NCBI RefSeq assembly: GCF_000307775.2 | Contig: NZ_KK020675.1 | Coordinates: forward strand, 747,281 to 811,280 | DNA from: Stutzerimonas stutzeri KOS6 | GTDB taxonomy: Bacteria > Pseudomonadota > Gammaproteobacteria > Pseudomonadales > Pseudomonadaceae | Length of the DNA: 64,000 nucleotides | Reading direction: 5' to 3' | The notes under the pieces: model-generated | The model's input: only the letters and a program-made list of their open reading frames with translations | Databases searched by the model: none | What the model was told of the DNA's origin: nothing | Made by a program: the position numbers and the translations under genes | Shown here: positions 7,656 to 18,541 of the stretch, piece by piece | How positions within the stretch are numbered: position 1 is the first letter of the stretch | Layout: the number at the start of each line of letters is the position of its first letter

Positions 7656-9236
7656 TCACTCCCACTCGATGGTGGCAGGCGGCTTGCTCGACACGTCGTA
7701 GGTGACGCGAGAGATGCCTTCGATCTCGTTGATGATGCGGTTGGACACCTTTTCCAGTAGCTCGTAAGGCAGGTGTGCCCAGCGCGCGGTCATGAAGTCG
7801 ATGGTTTCCACCGCTCGCAGCGCGACGACCCAGGCGTAACGGCGACCGTCGCCGACCACGCCGACCGACTTCACCGGCTGGAACACCACGAACGCCTGGC
7901 TGGTCTTGTGGTACCAGTCGAAGTTGCGCAGCTCTTCGATGAAGATATGGTCGGCACGACGCAGCAGGTCGGCGTATTCCTTCTTCACCTCGCCGAGGAT
8001 GCGCACGCCCAGGCCAGGCCCGGGGAAGGGATGGCGGTAGACCATGTCGTAGGGCAGGCCGAGTTCGAGGCCGATCTTGCGTACCTCGTCCTTGAACAGT
8101 TCACGCAGCGGCTCGACCAGCTTGAGGTTCATCTCTTCCGGCAGGCCACCGACGTTGTGGTGCGACTTGATCACGTGGGCCTTGCCGCTCTTGGCGCCAG
8201 CCGACTCGATCACGTCGGGGTAGATGGTGCCCTGGGCGAGGAACTGGATGTTGTCCAGCTTGCTGGCTTCGGCATCGAACACGTCGATAAAGGTGCGACC
8301 GATGATCTTGCGCTTCTTCTCCGGATCCGCCTCGCCTTCGAGGTTGCCGAGGAACTGCGCTTCGGCGTCGGCACGGATCACCTTGACGCCCATGTTCTCG
8401 GCGAACATGGCCATCACCTGGTCACCCTCGTGCAGGCGCAGCAGGCCGTTGTCGACGAAGACACAGGTCAGCTGGTCGCCGATGGCCTTGTGCAACAGCG
8501 CCGCGACCACCGACGAATCGACGCCACCGGAAAGGCCGAGCAGGACGTTGGCATCACCAACCTGGGCACGCACCTGGGCGATAGCATCTTCGACGATGTT
8601 GGACGGCGTCCACAGTGCTTCGCAGCCGCAGATATCGAGGATGAAGCGGGAAAGGATGCGCCCGCCCTGACGGGTATGGGTCACTTCCGGGTGGAACTGC
8701 ACGCCGTAGTAACCACGCGAATCGTCGCCCATGGCGGCGATCGGGCAGCTCGGGGTGCTGGCCAGGATGTGGAAGCCGGGCGGAATCTCGGTGACCTTGT
8801 CGCCATGGCTCATCCAGACGTCGAGACCGAACACGCCGTCGTCATCCATATGGTCTTCGATGCCGTCGAACAGCTTCGATTTGCCGACCAGATCGACGCG
8901 GGCATAGCCGAACTCGCGAACGTCGGAGCCCTGCACCTTGCCACCCAGTTGCTCGGACATGGTCTGCATGCCGTAGCAAATGCCGAACAGCGGCACACCG
9001 AGATCGAACACGGCCTGCGGCGCGCGCGGGCTGCCTTCCTCGTGAACCGACTCCGGACCGCCGGCGAGAATGATGCCGCGTGGCGCGAAGGCACGGATGT
9101 CGTCCTCGCTCATGTCCCACGGATGCAGCTCGCAATACACGCCGATCTCGCGCACGCGGCGGGCGATCAGTTGGGTGTACTGGGAACCGAAATCGAGGAT
9201 CAGGATGCGGTGGGCGTGAATGTCTTGGTGAGCCAT
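7656..9236 (-). CDS. guaA: GMP synthase (glutamine-hydrolysing)
   Basis: GuaA aminates XMP to GMP using glutamine and ATP, the last step of guanine nucleotide synthesis. The 526-residue length matches the family. The N-terminal class I glutamine amidotransferase domain has its nucleophile at Cys87 (GICYGMQT) and the His-Glu pair in VQFHPEVTH. The ATP-pyrophosphatase domain has the P-loop SGGVDSS, and the C-terminal dimerisation domain ends in PPATIEWE. I chose the ATG at 9236 ([10 protein letters not shown]) rather than the longer open frame that reaches into the guaB intergenic region. It lies 110 bases downstream of guaB in the same direction, so they form a guaBA operon. Its 3' end is the likely integration site of the neighbouring island. 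Confidence 0.97.
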   Translation of the reverse strand: MAHQDIHAHRILILDFGSQYTQLIARRVREIGVYCELHPWDMSEDDIRAFAPRGIILAGGPESVHEEGSPRAPQAVFDLGVPLFGICYGMQTMSEQLGGKVQGSDVREFGYARVDLVGKSKLFDGIEDHMDDDGVFGLDVWMSHGDKVTEIPPGFHILASTPSCPIAAMGDDSRGYYGVQFHPEVTHTRQGGRILSRFILDICGCEALWTPSNIVEDAIAQVRAQVGDANVLLGLSGGVDSSVVAALLHKAIGDQLTCVFVDNGLLRLHEGDQVMAMFAENMGVKVIRADAEAQFLGNLEGEADPEKKRKIIGRTFIDVFDAEASKLDNIQFLAQGTIYPDVIESAGAKSGKAHVIKSHHNVGGLPEEMNLKLVEPLRELFKDEVRKIGLELGLPYDMVYRHPFPGPGLGVRILGEVKKEYADLLRRADHIFIEELRNFDWYHKTSQAFVVFQPVKSVGVVGDGRRYAWVVALRAVETIDFMTARWAHLPYELLEKVSNRIINEIEGISRVTYDVSSKPPATIEWE

Positions 9237-9346
9237 GAGCTTTCCTTCGGAAAGAGCCTGAAGCTGAAAGCCGGAAGCTGGAAGCCGAAGCCAGGATTTC
9301 TCCCGACTCCCGCTGCCAGCTTCCGGCGCCTGTCTAGCTGAGCGGA

Positions 9347-10942
<1,596 letters not shown>

Positions 10943-11494
10943 TCACGGGCGATCGATCACCAGCGCCACCTTGAAGCCCAGACGCCCTGCGAACTCGTCG
11001 AGAAATGACTGGCGGAAACCGGCCTGCCCCCAACCGTTGAAGATGAAACCCAGGTTGGAGAAGGCGCAGGCCGGAATGAACAGGAAGCCGTTGATATCGT
11101 CCTCGAAGCCACACTCCGGACAGGTGAAGTTGTCGGTCTGCCTAGGCATCCACTCGTCGAGGCTTTCGAACAACGCCTCGCCAATCTCGCGGCGGCACTC
11201 GGGGCAGCCTGCCTCCTCGGCAAAATCCCGTGTCGGCGCATAGATGCAGCGCCTGGTCACCACCTCAAGGCCGTTGATGGCCTTGCCAAAGGGCAAGCGT
11301 TCCGGATGCTGCACGACACTGCGCGCACCGGAAGCGATGGCGTAGCCCATGCCGCCGACACCGCGACCGCAGGTGGTCGGCAACGCCTCGACAATACGGC
11401 GCTCGGCCAGCCAGCGCAGGATCATCCGTGCCTTGGCCTCATGGCCGGGGAACGTCGAAATGCGCGGCACGATGATGGCTTGGCTATGGCTCAT
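10943..11494 (-). CDS. Conserved pseudomonad protein with two CPxC zinc-ribbon pairs
   Basis: This 183-residue protein of unknown function resembles a conserved pseudomonad family that databases sometimes mislabel as a sugar ABC transporter ATPase. It has no Walker motifs. Two CPEC pairs (residues 97-100 and 125-128, the second as CPECGFED) probably bind one zinc ion as a split ribbon. Around residues 41-56 is a glycine-rich TTCGRGVGGMGYAIASGAR. The C-terminal third is aromatic and hydrophobic (FLFIPACAFSNLGFIFNGWG). It starts 128 bases from the divergent xseA. No signal peptide or membrane span is convincing. Its role is unknown. Confidence 0.75.
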   Translation of the reverse strand: MSHSQAIIVPRISTFPGHEAKARMILRWLAERRIVEALPTTCGRGVGGMGYAIASGARSVVQHPERLPFGKAINGLEVVTRRCIYAPTRDFAEEAGCPECRREIGEALFESLDEWMPRQTDNFTCPECGFEDDINGFLFIPACAFSNLGFIFNGWGQAGFRQSFLDEFAGRLGFKVALVIDRP

Positions 11495-11622
11495 GAGGAC
11501 TCGGGGATGAACGGACGAAAGCGCCGCAGCTTAGCGCCGTGCCCGGCCCGGTCAAGGCCAAGCAGACGGACGAAATGCAGTTTCGGTTTCCGCCCGCCCG
11601 CGCCCGGCTTATCATCGCCGTC

Positions 11623-12999
11623 ATGCTCAAAGATCCCTTCCAGCGTCTCAATCTCGATCGTGAAGTACTGACCGTCAGTCAGCTCAACGGCCGCGCCCGC
11701 CTGCTGCTCGAAGACGTGTTCGCCCAGGTCTGGGTCGAAGGCGAGATTTCCAACCTCGCCCGCCCGGCCTCCGGGCACATCTATTTCACCCTCAAGGACA
11801 AGAATGCGCAGGTGCGCTGCGCCCTGTTCCGGCAGAACGCGGCGCGGGTTCGCCAGGCCCTGCGCGACGGTCTGGCGGTGCGGGTACGCGGCAAGGTGTC
11901 GCTGTTCGAGGGGCGCGGTGACTACCAACTGATCCTCGACACCCTGGAGCCGGCCGGCGACGGCGCCCTGCGCCTGGCCTTCGAGGCATTGAAGGAAAAG
12001 CTCGCCAGCGAAGGCCTGTTCGCCGCCGAACGCAAGGCTGCCCTGCCCGCCCACCCGCGGCGCATCGGCATCGTCAGCTCGCCGACCGGCGCGGTGATCC
12101 GCGACATCATTTCGGTGTTCAAACGCCGCGCGCCGCAGGTCGAGCTGACGCTGATCCCCACGGCCGTGCAGGGCCGCGAGGCCACCGGACAGATCGTCCG
12201 TGCGCTGCAGCTGGCCGATGCCCAGGGTTTCGATGCGCTGATCCTGGCCCGCGGCGGCGGCTCGCTGGAAGACCTCTGGTGTTTCAACGAGGAAGCGGTG
12301 GCGCGCGCGGTGGATGCCTGTGTCACGCCGATCGTCAGCGCCGTGGGCCACGAAACCGACGTATCGATTGCCGATTTCGTTGCCGACGTTCGCGCACCGA
12401 CGCCATCGGCGGCCGCGGAGTTACTGGCACCCAGCAGTGCGGACTTGCAGCACCGGCTAAGCGGCCTGCAGCAGCGCCTGGTGCTGCGCATGCGCGACCG
12501 TCTGCACCGCGACGCCATGCGGCTGGAAGGCCTGACCCGGCGCCTGCGCCATCCGGGCGAGCGCCTGCAGCAGCAGGCCCAGCGTATCGACGATCTGGAA
12601 CAACGCCTGCTGCGCGCCGTCGACCGCCGCCTGTGCAGCGGCCAGGAGCGCCTCGCCCGCCTGGAAACACGCCTGGCCGCGCAACACCCGGGGCGTTCGC
12701 TGAATCTGTTGCGCCAGCGTCTCGAGCATCTTTCCTCGCGTCTGCCGCGGGCGATGCAGGCGAATCTGAAAGGCCGCCGCCAACAGCTACAGGGCCTCGC
12801 GCAGACGCTCAATGTGGTCAGCCCGCTGGCTACGCTCAGTCGCGGCTACAGCATCCTGCTCGACGAGCGTGGCCAGGCAATCCGCAGCGCCAGCCAGACG
12901 CAACCCGGCCAGCGGCTGAAAGCCCGACTCGGCGAGGGTGAACTGGAAGTCAGGGTGGAAGACAATCATCTGGAACCGGTCACGCTGCCGCTGCTGTAG
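11623..12999 (+). CDS. xseA: Exodeoxyribonuclease VII large subunit
   Basis: XseA with the small subunit XseB degrades single-stranded DNA from both ends to short acid-insoluble oligonucleotides and acts in repair. The 458-residue length fits. The N-terminal OB-fold nucleic-acid-binding domain spans about residues 10-110 (LTVSQLNGRARLLLEDVFAQ, VEGEISNLARPASGHIYFTL). The catalytic domain holds RIGIVSSPTGAVIRDI, ARGGGSLEDLWCFNEE and SAVGHETDVSIADFVADVRA. The long arginine-rich helical tail is typical. The ATG at 11623 gives the standard start MLKDPFQRLN; the upstream open frame lacks family resemblance. Confidence 0.95.
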   Translation: MLKDPFQRLNLDREVLTVSQLNGRARLLLEDVFAQVWVEGEISNLARPASGHIYFTLKDKNAQVRCALFRQNAARVRQALRDGLAVRVRGKVSLFEGRGDYQLILDTLEPAGDGALRLAFEALKEKLASEGLFAAERKAALPAHPRRIGIVSSPTGAVIRDIISVFKRRAPQVELTLIPTAVQGREATGQIVRALQLADAQGFDALILARGGGSLEDLWCFNEEAVARAVDACVTPIVSAVGHETDVSIADFVADVRAPTPSAAAELLAPSSADLQHRLSGLQQRLVLRMRDRLHRDAMRLEGLTRRLRHPGERLQQQAQRIDDLEQRLLRAVDRRLCSGQERLARLETRLAAQHPGRSLNLLRQRLEHLSSRLPRAMQANLKGRRQQLQGLAQTLNVVSPLATLSRGYSILLDERGQAIRSASQTQPGQRLKARLGEGELEVRVEDNHLEPVTLPLL

Positions 13000-13107
13000 A
13001 AATTGCAGCTGCAGCTTCGCCGGAAATTTCCGGACATCCCTCGCCCTTTCTCTCTTGCGGTGTTTACGCGAGGATGGGCCGTTCTTTGCCAGCGGACCCA
13101 CCACCTC

Positions 13108-13932
13108 ATGCCTCGCGTCCTTGCACTGCTGCTCTCTCTCGCACTCGCCCTGCCCGCTCATGCCGAAGGCTTCATCACCCGCCTGCTGAACAAGCCGGTG
13201 CCCGGCGGCGTTGCCGTCATCGAACTCGGTGACGACGCTACTGCACCGCAGGCCCGCTACCAGGGCAAACCGACGCTGGTGCTGCGTGAAGACGGCAAGC
13301 GCTGGATCGCCATCGTCGGCATCCCGCTGTCGGTGAAGCCAGGCACGCAGCAGCTGGAGGTCAATGGCCGCAGCACTGGTTTTCAGGTTGGCAGCCGCAA
13401 CTATCGCGCCCAGCACATCACGCTGAAGAACCAGCGCCAGGTCAATCCGAACCCGGCGGACCTCAAGCGCATCGAGCGCGAACTGGACGAGCAGACCCGC
13501 GCCTACCGCCAGTTCAGCACCAACCAGCCGAGCAATCTGCTGTTCGATCGTCCGGTGGACGGTCCGTTGTCTTCGCCCTTCGGTCTGCGCCGTTTCTTCA
13601 ACGGCGAGGAGCGCAACCCGCACTCGGGCCTTGATTTCGCCGCCAAGAAAGGCACGCCGATCAAGGCACCGGCGGCCGGCAAGGTCACACTCACCGGTGA
13701 CTACTTCTTCAACGGCAGGACCGTTTTCGTCGATCATGGCCAGGGGCTGATCAGCATGTTCTGCCATCTTTCCGAGATCGGCGTGAAGGTTGGCGACCCA
13801 TTGGCGCGCGGCCAGGTGCTTGGCAAGGTCGGCGCGACCGGCCGCGCCACCGGCCCCCACCTGCACTGGAACGTGAGCCTGAACGACGCTCGGGTCGACC
13901 CGGCCATCTTCATCGGTGCCTACAAACCCTGA
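13108..13932 (+). CDS. Periplasmic M23 family metallopeptidase
   Basis: This 274-residue exported protein starts at ATG 13108 with a clear signal peptide (MPRVLALLLSLALALPAHA). The N-terminal domain resembles the beta-sandwich seen before LytM domains (VPGGVAVIELGDD). The C-terminal LytM/M23 peptidase domain covers about residues 150-270, with zinc-ligand motifs HSGLDFAA and HLHWNV and the glycine-rich GATGRATGPHLHW. Such enzymes cut peptidoglycan peptides or regulate amidases. It lies 109 bases after xseA in the same direction. The open frame extends upstream to 13003, but the signal peptide decides the start. Confidence 0.9.
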   Translation: MPRVLALLLSLALALPAHAEGFITRLLNKPVPGGVAVIELGDDATAPQARYQGKPTLVLREDGKRWIAIVGIPLSVKPGTQQLEVNGRSTGFQVGSRNYRAQHITLKNQRQVNPNPADLKRIERELDEQTRAYRQFSTNQPSNLLFDRPVDGPLSSPFGLRRFFNGEERNPHSGLDFAAKKGTPIKAPAAGKVTLTGDYFFNGRTVFVDHGQGLISMFCHLSEIGVKVGDPLARGQVLGKVGATGRATGPHLHWNVSLNDARVDPAIFIGAYKP

Positions 13933-13951
13933 ACCACGAGGAAGCACTGCA

Positions 13952-14494
13952 ATGCGTATCAAGGCAACGGATTCCACCCTGCTGATCATCGACATTCAGG
14001 AGCGCCTGTTCCCGGTGATCCTCGACAATGCAGCCATGGCCGAGAACACCGCCTGGTTGCAGCAGGTGGCGCGGCGCGTCGGCGTGCCGGTGCTGTTGAC
14101 CGAGCAGTACAGCAAGGGCCTCGGCCACACCATCGCCAGCCTGCGCGACGGCGTGAACGAGACCGCCATCCTGGAAAAGCTGCACTTCTCCGCGGCCGGC
14201 GACGGCGAGCTGTTCAGGCGCCCCGGCGGCGAGCGCCGGCAGTTCGTCATCTGCGGCTGCGAAACTCATGTCTGCGTGCTGCAGACGGTGCTGGACCTGC
14301 GCGCCCGCGGCAACGACGTCTTCATCGTGGAAGAAGGCGTCAGCTCGCGCCGCGCCAGCGACAAGGCCCTGGCCCTGGAACGCATGCGGCAAGCCGGTGC
14401 GGTGATCGTCTCGCGGGAAATGGTCGCCTTCGAATGGATGGAGCGAGCCGGCACCGAGCTGTTCAAGGCCATCAGCCGCGAATTCATACGCTGA
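13952..14494 (+). CDS. Isochorismatase-family cysteine hydrolase
   Basis: This 180-residue protein has the catalytic triad of the isochorismatase/nicotinamidase fold: Asp14 (LLIIDIQERL), Lys76 (ILEKLHFS) and the nucleophile Cys108 in CGCETHVCV. The cis-peptide region fits as well. The length is that of the YcaC-like small hydrolases. The natural substrate cannot be told from sequence. It starts 19 bases after the M23 peptidase stop with a nearby GAGGAAG ribosome-binding site, so they may be co-transcribed, although no functional link is evident. Confidence 0.88.
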   Translation: MRIKATDSTLLIIDIQERLFPVILDNAAMAENTAWLQQVARRVGVPVLLTEQYSKGLGHTIASLRDGVNETAILEKLHFSAAGDGELFRRPGGERRQFVICGCETHVCVLQTVLDLRARGNDVFIVEEGVSSRRASDKALALERMRQAGAVIVSREMVAFEWMERAGTELFKAISREFIR

Positions 14495-14587
14495 ACGAGT
14501 GCGCGCGTAGCAGACTGTAACAACCGGCTGGGCCGCGGCCGCCGAGCTTTGCTAAGGTCGCGCCCGAATCCATTGATGGAGTAGAAC

Positions 14588-15877
14588 ATGTCCGACGATC
14601 TGGCTGGCTGGCTGGACTGGCTCAGAGCCCACCCCGAATTGCAGACGCTGCTGGCCTGCACCTCGCTGATCTTCGTTGCCTGGCTGTCCAACTGGATCGT
14701 CAAGCGCATTCTGGTGCGCGGCATCTACCGCCTGCTGCGCCACACCCGCGACGCCGAACTGCAGGACTTCGGTGTCATCAAGCGGCTGTCGAATATCGTC
14801 CCGGCGCTGGTGCTGTCGCTCGGGGTCACGACCATCCCGGGCCTGCCGGAAGCCGCGGTGACCGTGGTGCGCAACGTCTGCGGCGGCTTCATCGTACTGA
14901 CCATCGCCCTCGCGCTCGGCGCCGTGCTGGACATCATCAACCTGCTCTACCAGCGCCGCCCGGATGCCCGCCTGCACCCGATCAAGGGCTACCTGCAGGT
15001 GGTCAAGATCATCGTCTACGCGATCGCCACCATCCTCATCATCGCGACCCTGATCGACCGTTCGCCGCTGATCCTGCTCTCCGGTCTCGGCGCCATGGCC
15101 GCGGTCCTCATGCTGATCTTTCAGGACACCCTGCTGTCGCTGGTAGCCAGTGTGCAGATCACCTCCAACGACCTGATCCGTGTCGGCGACTGGGTAGAGA
15201 TGCCGCAGCTCAACGCCGATGGCGATGTGATCGACATCGCGCTGCACACCGTCAAGGTGCAGAACTGGGACAAGACCATCAGCAGCATCCCGACCAAGCG
15301 CTTCATTTCCGATTCGTTCAAGAACTGGCGCGGCATGCAGGAATCCGGTGGGCGGCGCATCAAGCGCAGCCTGTATCTGGATCAGCAGAGCGTGCACTTC
15401 CTCAGCGAGGACGAATGCAAGCACCTGCACCGCTTCAACCTGCTGGATGACTATCTCACCGAAAAGCGCCGCGAGATCGACGCGTGGAACGCCAGGCTCG
15501 AAGAGCGTGGCAAGGAGCCGGTGAACACCCGCCGGATCACCAACATCGGCAGTTTTCGCGCCTATGTGGAGCACTACCTGCGCGCCCATCCCGGCGTGCA
15601 TCAGCAGATGACGCTGATGGTACGGCAGCTGAGCCCGACCGCGGACGGCCTGCCGCTGGAGATCTACTGCTTCACCAACACGGTGGCCTGGACGCAGTAC
15701 GAGGCGATCCAGTCGGATATCTTCGACCACCTGCTGGCGATCCTGCCGGAGTTCGGCCTGCGTGTGTTCCAGCACCCGGGCGGGGCGGACATGCGGGGTT
15801 GGAGCGAGTCGCTGACGCAGCGCGGCGCACCGGCGCTGCAGCAGCCGGAAGGGCATCCGGCCGAAGTGACAAGTTAA
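14588..15877 (+). CDS. MscS-family mechanosensitive channel (YbdG-like)
   Basis: This 429-residue inner-membrane protein is close in length to E. coli YbdG (MscM). Transmembrane segments lie near residues 20-38 (TLLACTSLIFVAWLSNWIV), 70-87, 98-118, 145-165 and the pore-lining helix around 167-190 (ILLSGLGAMAAVLMLIFQDT). The soluble MscS beta domain follows (DLIRVGDWVEMPQLNADGDV, DKTISSIPTKRFISDSFKNW). Such channels open under membrane tension during osmotic downshock. The last 20 residues are Gln/Gly-rich and variable. Gene order gives no extra clue. Confidence 0.88.
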   Translation: MSDDLAGWLDWLRAHPELQTLLACTSLIFVAWLSNWIVKRILVRGIYRLLRHTRDAELQDFGVIKRLSNIVPALVLSLGVTTIPGLPEAAVTVVRNVCGGFIVLTIALALGAVLDIINLLYQRRPDARLHPIKGYLQVVKIIVYAIATILIIATLIDRSPLILLSGLGAMAAVLMLIFQDTLLSLVASVQITSNDLIRVGDWVEMPQLNADGDVIDIALHTVKVQNWDKTISSIPTKRFISDSFKNWRGMQESGGRRIKRSLYLDQQSVHFLSEDECKHLHRFNLLDDYLTEKRREIDAWNARLEERGKEPVNTRRITNIGSFRAYVEHYLRAHPGVHQQMTLMVRQLSPTADGLPLEIYCFTNTVAWTQYEAIQSDIFDHLLAILPEFGLRVFQHPGGADMRGWSESLTQRGAPALQQPEGHPAEVTS

Positions 15878-15923
15878 TCGTAGTCAGGAGCGGGAAGTGC
15901 TCCCGCCCCTGTCAAGCCATGAA

Positions 15924-18128
15924 TCAGAAGCTCATGTCGACCCGCGCCCAGTAAGTGCGGCCGGGTTCGTTGACCCGCGAGGTCGGGTCGAGCCCGTAGT
16001 CGGCGAAGCCGGCACTGCCGGCGAGGTTGAGATGCTCGCTGTAGCTCTTGTCCAGCAGGTTGTCGATGCCGGCGCTGAGCTTGAGGGTCTTGTTCAGGCG
16101 ATAGGCGCCATTCACCGCCAGCACGCCGAAACCGGCAGACTCGTCGAAGTCCTTGCCGACCACGGTACCCTGGTTCTCGGCTACCCGCCCCTGCGAGGCG
16201 ACCATGCGCCAGAGGCCACTGGTACTCCAGTTCTCACGCTCGTAGGTCAGACCCAGACGGCCTTCCAGCGGCGGGATCTGCGGCAGGGCGCGATCGTCGC
16301 TGCGATTCTTGCCCCAGGCATAGGCCAGGCTGGCGTCTCCCTTCCAGTTGCTGGTGAAGCGGTAGCTGGCGCCCAGCTCGGCACCGGCGATGGTGGCCTC
16401 GACATTGCTGACCTCGGCGAGGGTCATGCCAGGCATCACACCGGCCACGTAGCTGAACAGGATGTAGTCCTCGACCACCCCGGCATAGGCGGAAACCCAG
16501 GCATCCAGCGGCCCCTTGGCATATTGCAGGCCGATATCCAGCTGCGTGGTCTTCTCCGGGCGCACCGTATCGAACGGCTGCACGGTGCCGACCGGCCCCG
16601 GATTGGAAACGAACAGCTCCCAGTAGTCGGGGAAGCGTTCGGCGTGACCGAGGCCGGCGTACCAGGTCGCCGGCAGGCTGGCCAGTTCCTCCTCGTAGCG
16701 GACGAAGCCGCTGTACAGCGTGTCGCGGCGGGTTTGGCCAGCGTTCGGGTTGGCCCAATCACGGGAGACGATGGGCATGCTCGAGGTGTCGTGACTGCGG
16801 AAGAACGCGCGCTCGTCGGTCGCTTCGTGCAGGTCCAGACGCAGGCCGCTGATGAGCTTCTCGCGCTCGCTGAGCTGCCAGGTCAGCTCGCCGAACAGGC
16901 CGTAGCTGTGCAGCATCGCGTCCGCCACCCAGGGCAAGGCGTCACTGCCGGCTGCGACGACCATCTGGTTGGCGGCGCCGGCCGGGTTCATCACCTTGCG
17001 GTGCTCGCTGCGCTGGGCATCGACCCCGGCCTTGAGTTCGACGTCGCCCCACTGCCAGGTGCCGACCAGCCGGCCACCCAGCGTGCGACGGTCGACTCGC
17101 GACAGCGTCGGGTTGGGCATCATCATCGACGGCACGAAATCGCGCAGGCTGTAGTTGTCCATGATGTGGTCGGCGTAATTGTAGTAGACCTGCGCCTCCA
17201 GCCCGTAGAAGGTCTCGCCGAGATTGGTCTTTTCGAAGCGCAGCCCCAGGCTTTCACGCTGGAACTGGCTACCGTCCATGCCGCGCCCGGCATAACGCGC
17301 GTAACCGTCACCACGGCCGGCAGTCAGCTCGACCAGGGTGTCTGCATCCGGCGCCCAGCCCAGGGCGACATCGGTGTTCCACTTGTCGTAGCGCGACGGC
17401 ACGGTATCGCCGTTGCCATCGGCGTAATCGTCGGCCTGCGAGCTATTGGCCATCAGCCGTGCGTAGCCCTGGCTGTTGCCGGCGGCGGCGTCCAGGTTGC
17501 GGTCGAAGCGACCGTTGGAGGCGGTCAGCAGGCTGCCGTTGATACGGTAGTCCGGCTCGCTGAACTGCTCCGGCTCGCGCTCGAAGAGCACGGTGGCCGC
17601 CGACGCGCCAGGCCCCCAGAGCACCGTTTGCGGGCCTTTGATGACCGTCAGCTTGTCGAAGGTGTCCGGGCTGATATAGGAGCTGGGCGAATCCATGCGG
17701 TTCGGGCAGGCACCGAGCATCTCCCCACCGTTGGAGAGCAGTTTCAGGCGCGAGCCGAACATGCCGCGAAACACCGGGTCACCGTTCACCCCACCGTTAC
17801 GCACCGAGGAAAAGCCGGGAATGGTCTTCAGGTAATCGGCGCCATCGCTGGCCGGCATCGGCTGGCGTGGGATCTTCGGATCGGTGACAACGGTGAGTGG
17901 CGATTGCTGGCCGACGCCGGTGATGACCATCGGCACCAGCTCGACGGTGTCGGCATGCGCGGCATGCTGATCTTCGGCCGCCAGCGCACCGCTGGCGAGC
18001 ATCCCGAGCAACGCGGCATGGGCGAACTGCCAACGCTGGCGGGATGGTTGAATGGAAAAACGCTCAGACAGGCGCGCGCGCCGTACAGCCATGAGTAATG
18101 CTGGACATAAGAACTTCCACTTCTGCAT
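15924..18128 (-). CDS. oprC: OprC-type TonB-dependent copper receptor
   Basis: This 734-residue outer-membrane receptor resembles P. aeruginosa OprC, which imports copper. After a long signal region it carries a TonB-box-like VELVPMVITG, a plug domain (residues about 75-200) and a 22-strand barrel ending in Phe (YWARVDMSF). The copper-binding CxxxM motif is conserved: Cys141 and Met145 in LGACPNRMDS. The plug also has KGPQTVLWGPGASAATVLFE. The start is uncertain: ATG 18128 gives a long n-region, and ATG 18092 (MAVRRARLSERF) is the alternative. A DUF2946 gene lies 32 bases upstream in the same direction, a common pairing at copper loci. Confidence 0.92.
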   Translation of the reverse strand: MQKWKFLCPALLMAVRRARLSERFSIQPSRQRWQFAHAALLGMLASGALAAEDQHAAHADTVELVPMVITGVGQQSPLTVVTDPKIPRQPMPASDGADYLKTIPGFSSVRNGGVNGDPVFRGMFGSRLKLLSNGGEMLGACPNRMDSPSSYISPDTFDKLTVIKGPQTVLWGPGASAATVLFEREPEQFSEPDYRINGSLLTASNGRFDRNLDAAAGNSQGYARLMANSSQADDYADGNGDTVPSRYDKWNTDVALGWAPDADTLVELTAGRGDGYARYAGRGMDGSQFQRESLGLRFEKTNLGETFYGLEAQVYYNYADHIMDNYSLRDFVPSMMMPNPTLSRVDRRTLGGRLVGTWQWGDVELKAGVDAQRSEHRKVMNPAGAANQMVVAAGSDALPWVADAMLHSYGLFGELTWQLSEREKLISGLRLDLHEATDERAFFRSHDTSSMPIVSRDWANPNAGQTRRDTLYSGFVRYEEELASLPATWYAGLGHAERFPDYWELFVSNPGPVGTVQPFDTVRPEKTTQLDIGLQYAKGPLDAWVSAYAGVVEDYILFSYVAGVMPGMTLAEVSNVEATIAGAELGASYRFTSNWKGDASLAYAWGKNRSDDRALPQIPPLEGRLGLTYERENWSTSGLWRMVASQGRVAENQGTVVGKDFDESAGFGVLAVNGAYRLNKTLKLSAGIDNLLDKSYSEHLNLAGSAGFADYGLDPTSRVNEPGRTYWARVDMSF

Positions 18129-18160
18129 GTGATTAGGCCGCCACGGGCGGCTGATGAATG

Positions 18161-18541
18161 TCAGCTGTGCAGATGCGGTGGCGCACGCGGATAACCGCTG
18201 CTACGGCGCGAGGCCGACGGCAGCGGCTGCTCGGGAAGCGGTTGCAAGTGGGCCGGTTCGTGGCGGGGCAGTACCAGCTCGACGGACAGGTTGAGCGGTG
18301 GGTTGACCGTCAGCAGCTCGCAATAGCCGCAGAGCTCAAGCGCTGCCAACCATGCCGGCTCGTCGCTCGCATCCTGGCGGTGGTGACCATGGGCCGAGTG
18401 CTCATGCTCGGCATGGTGGTGATGCTCGCGCGCCTGAGCGGCCTGGACTGCCGAATACAACGGGCCGACATGAATCATCAGCATGGCGAACAGGCCAAGC
18501 CAGATACTCATCGTCGAAAGCCGTTTGCGCGCCACCGGCAT
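18161..18541 (-). CDS. DUF2946 family protein, histidine-rich, copper-linked
   Basis: This 126-residue protein has an N-terminal membrane segment (LGLFAMLMIHVGPLYSAVQ) and a histidine-dense stretch (REHHHHAEHEHSAHGHH). The family core follows, with Trp and two Cys (WLAALELCGYCELLTVNPPL). DUF2946 proteins are often encoded beside TonB-dependent copper receptors and copper-resistance genes. Here the gene is upstream of oprC in the same direction, so a periplasmic metal-buffering or sensing role is inferred from the His/Cys content and context. No catalytic motif is visible. Confidence 0.82.
   Translation of the reverse strand: MPVARKRLSTMSIWLGLFAMLMIHVGPLYSAVQAAQAREHHHHAEHEHSAHGHHRQDASDEPAWLAALELCGYCELLTVNPPLNLSVELVLPRHEPAHLQPLPEQPLPSASRRSSGYPRAPPHLHS

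Noticed and set aside
7773..9341. Plus-strand open frame of about 520 codons over guaA
   Set aside because: Antisense to GMP synthase, with no recognisable domain.
15897..18098. Plus-strand open frame of about 730 codons
   Set aside because: It mirrors oprC on the other strand; the receptor has full family signatures and the mirror frame has none.
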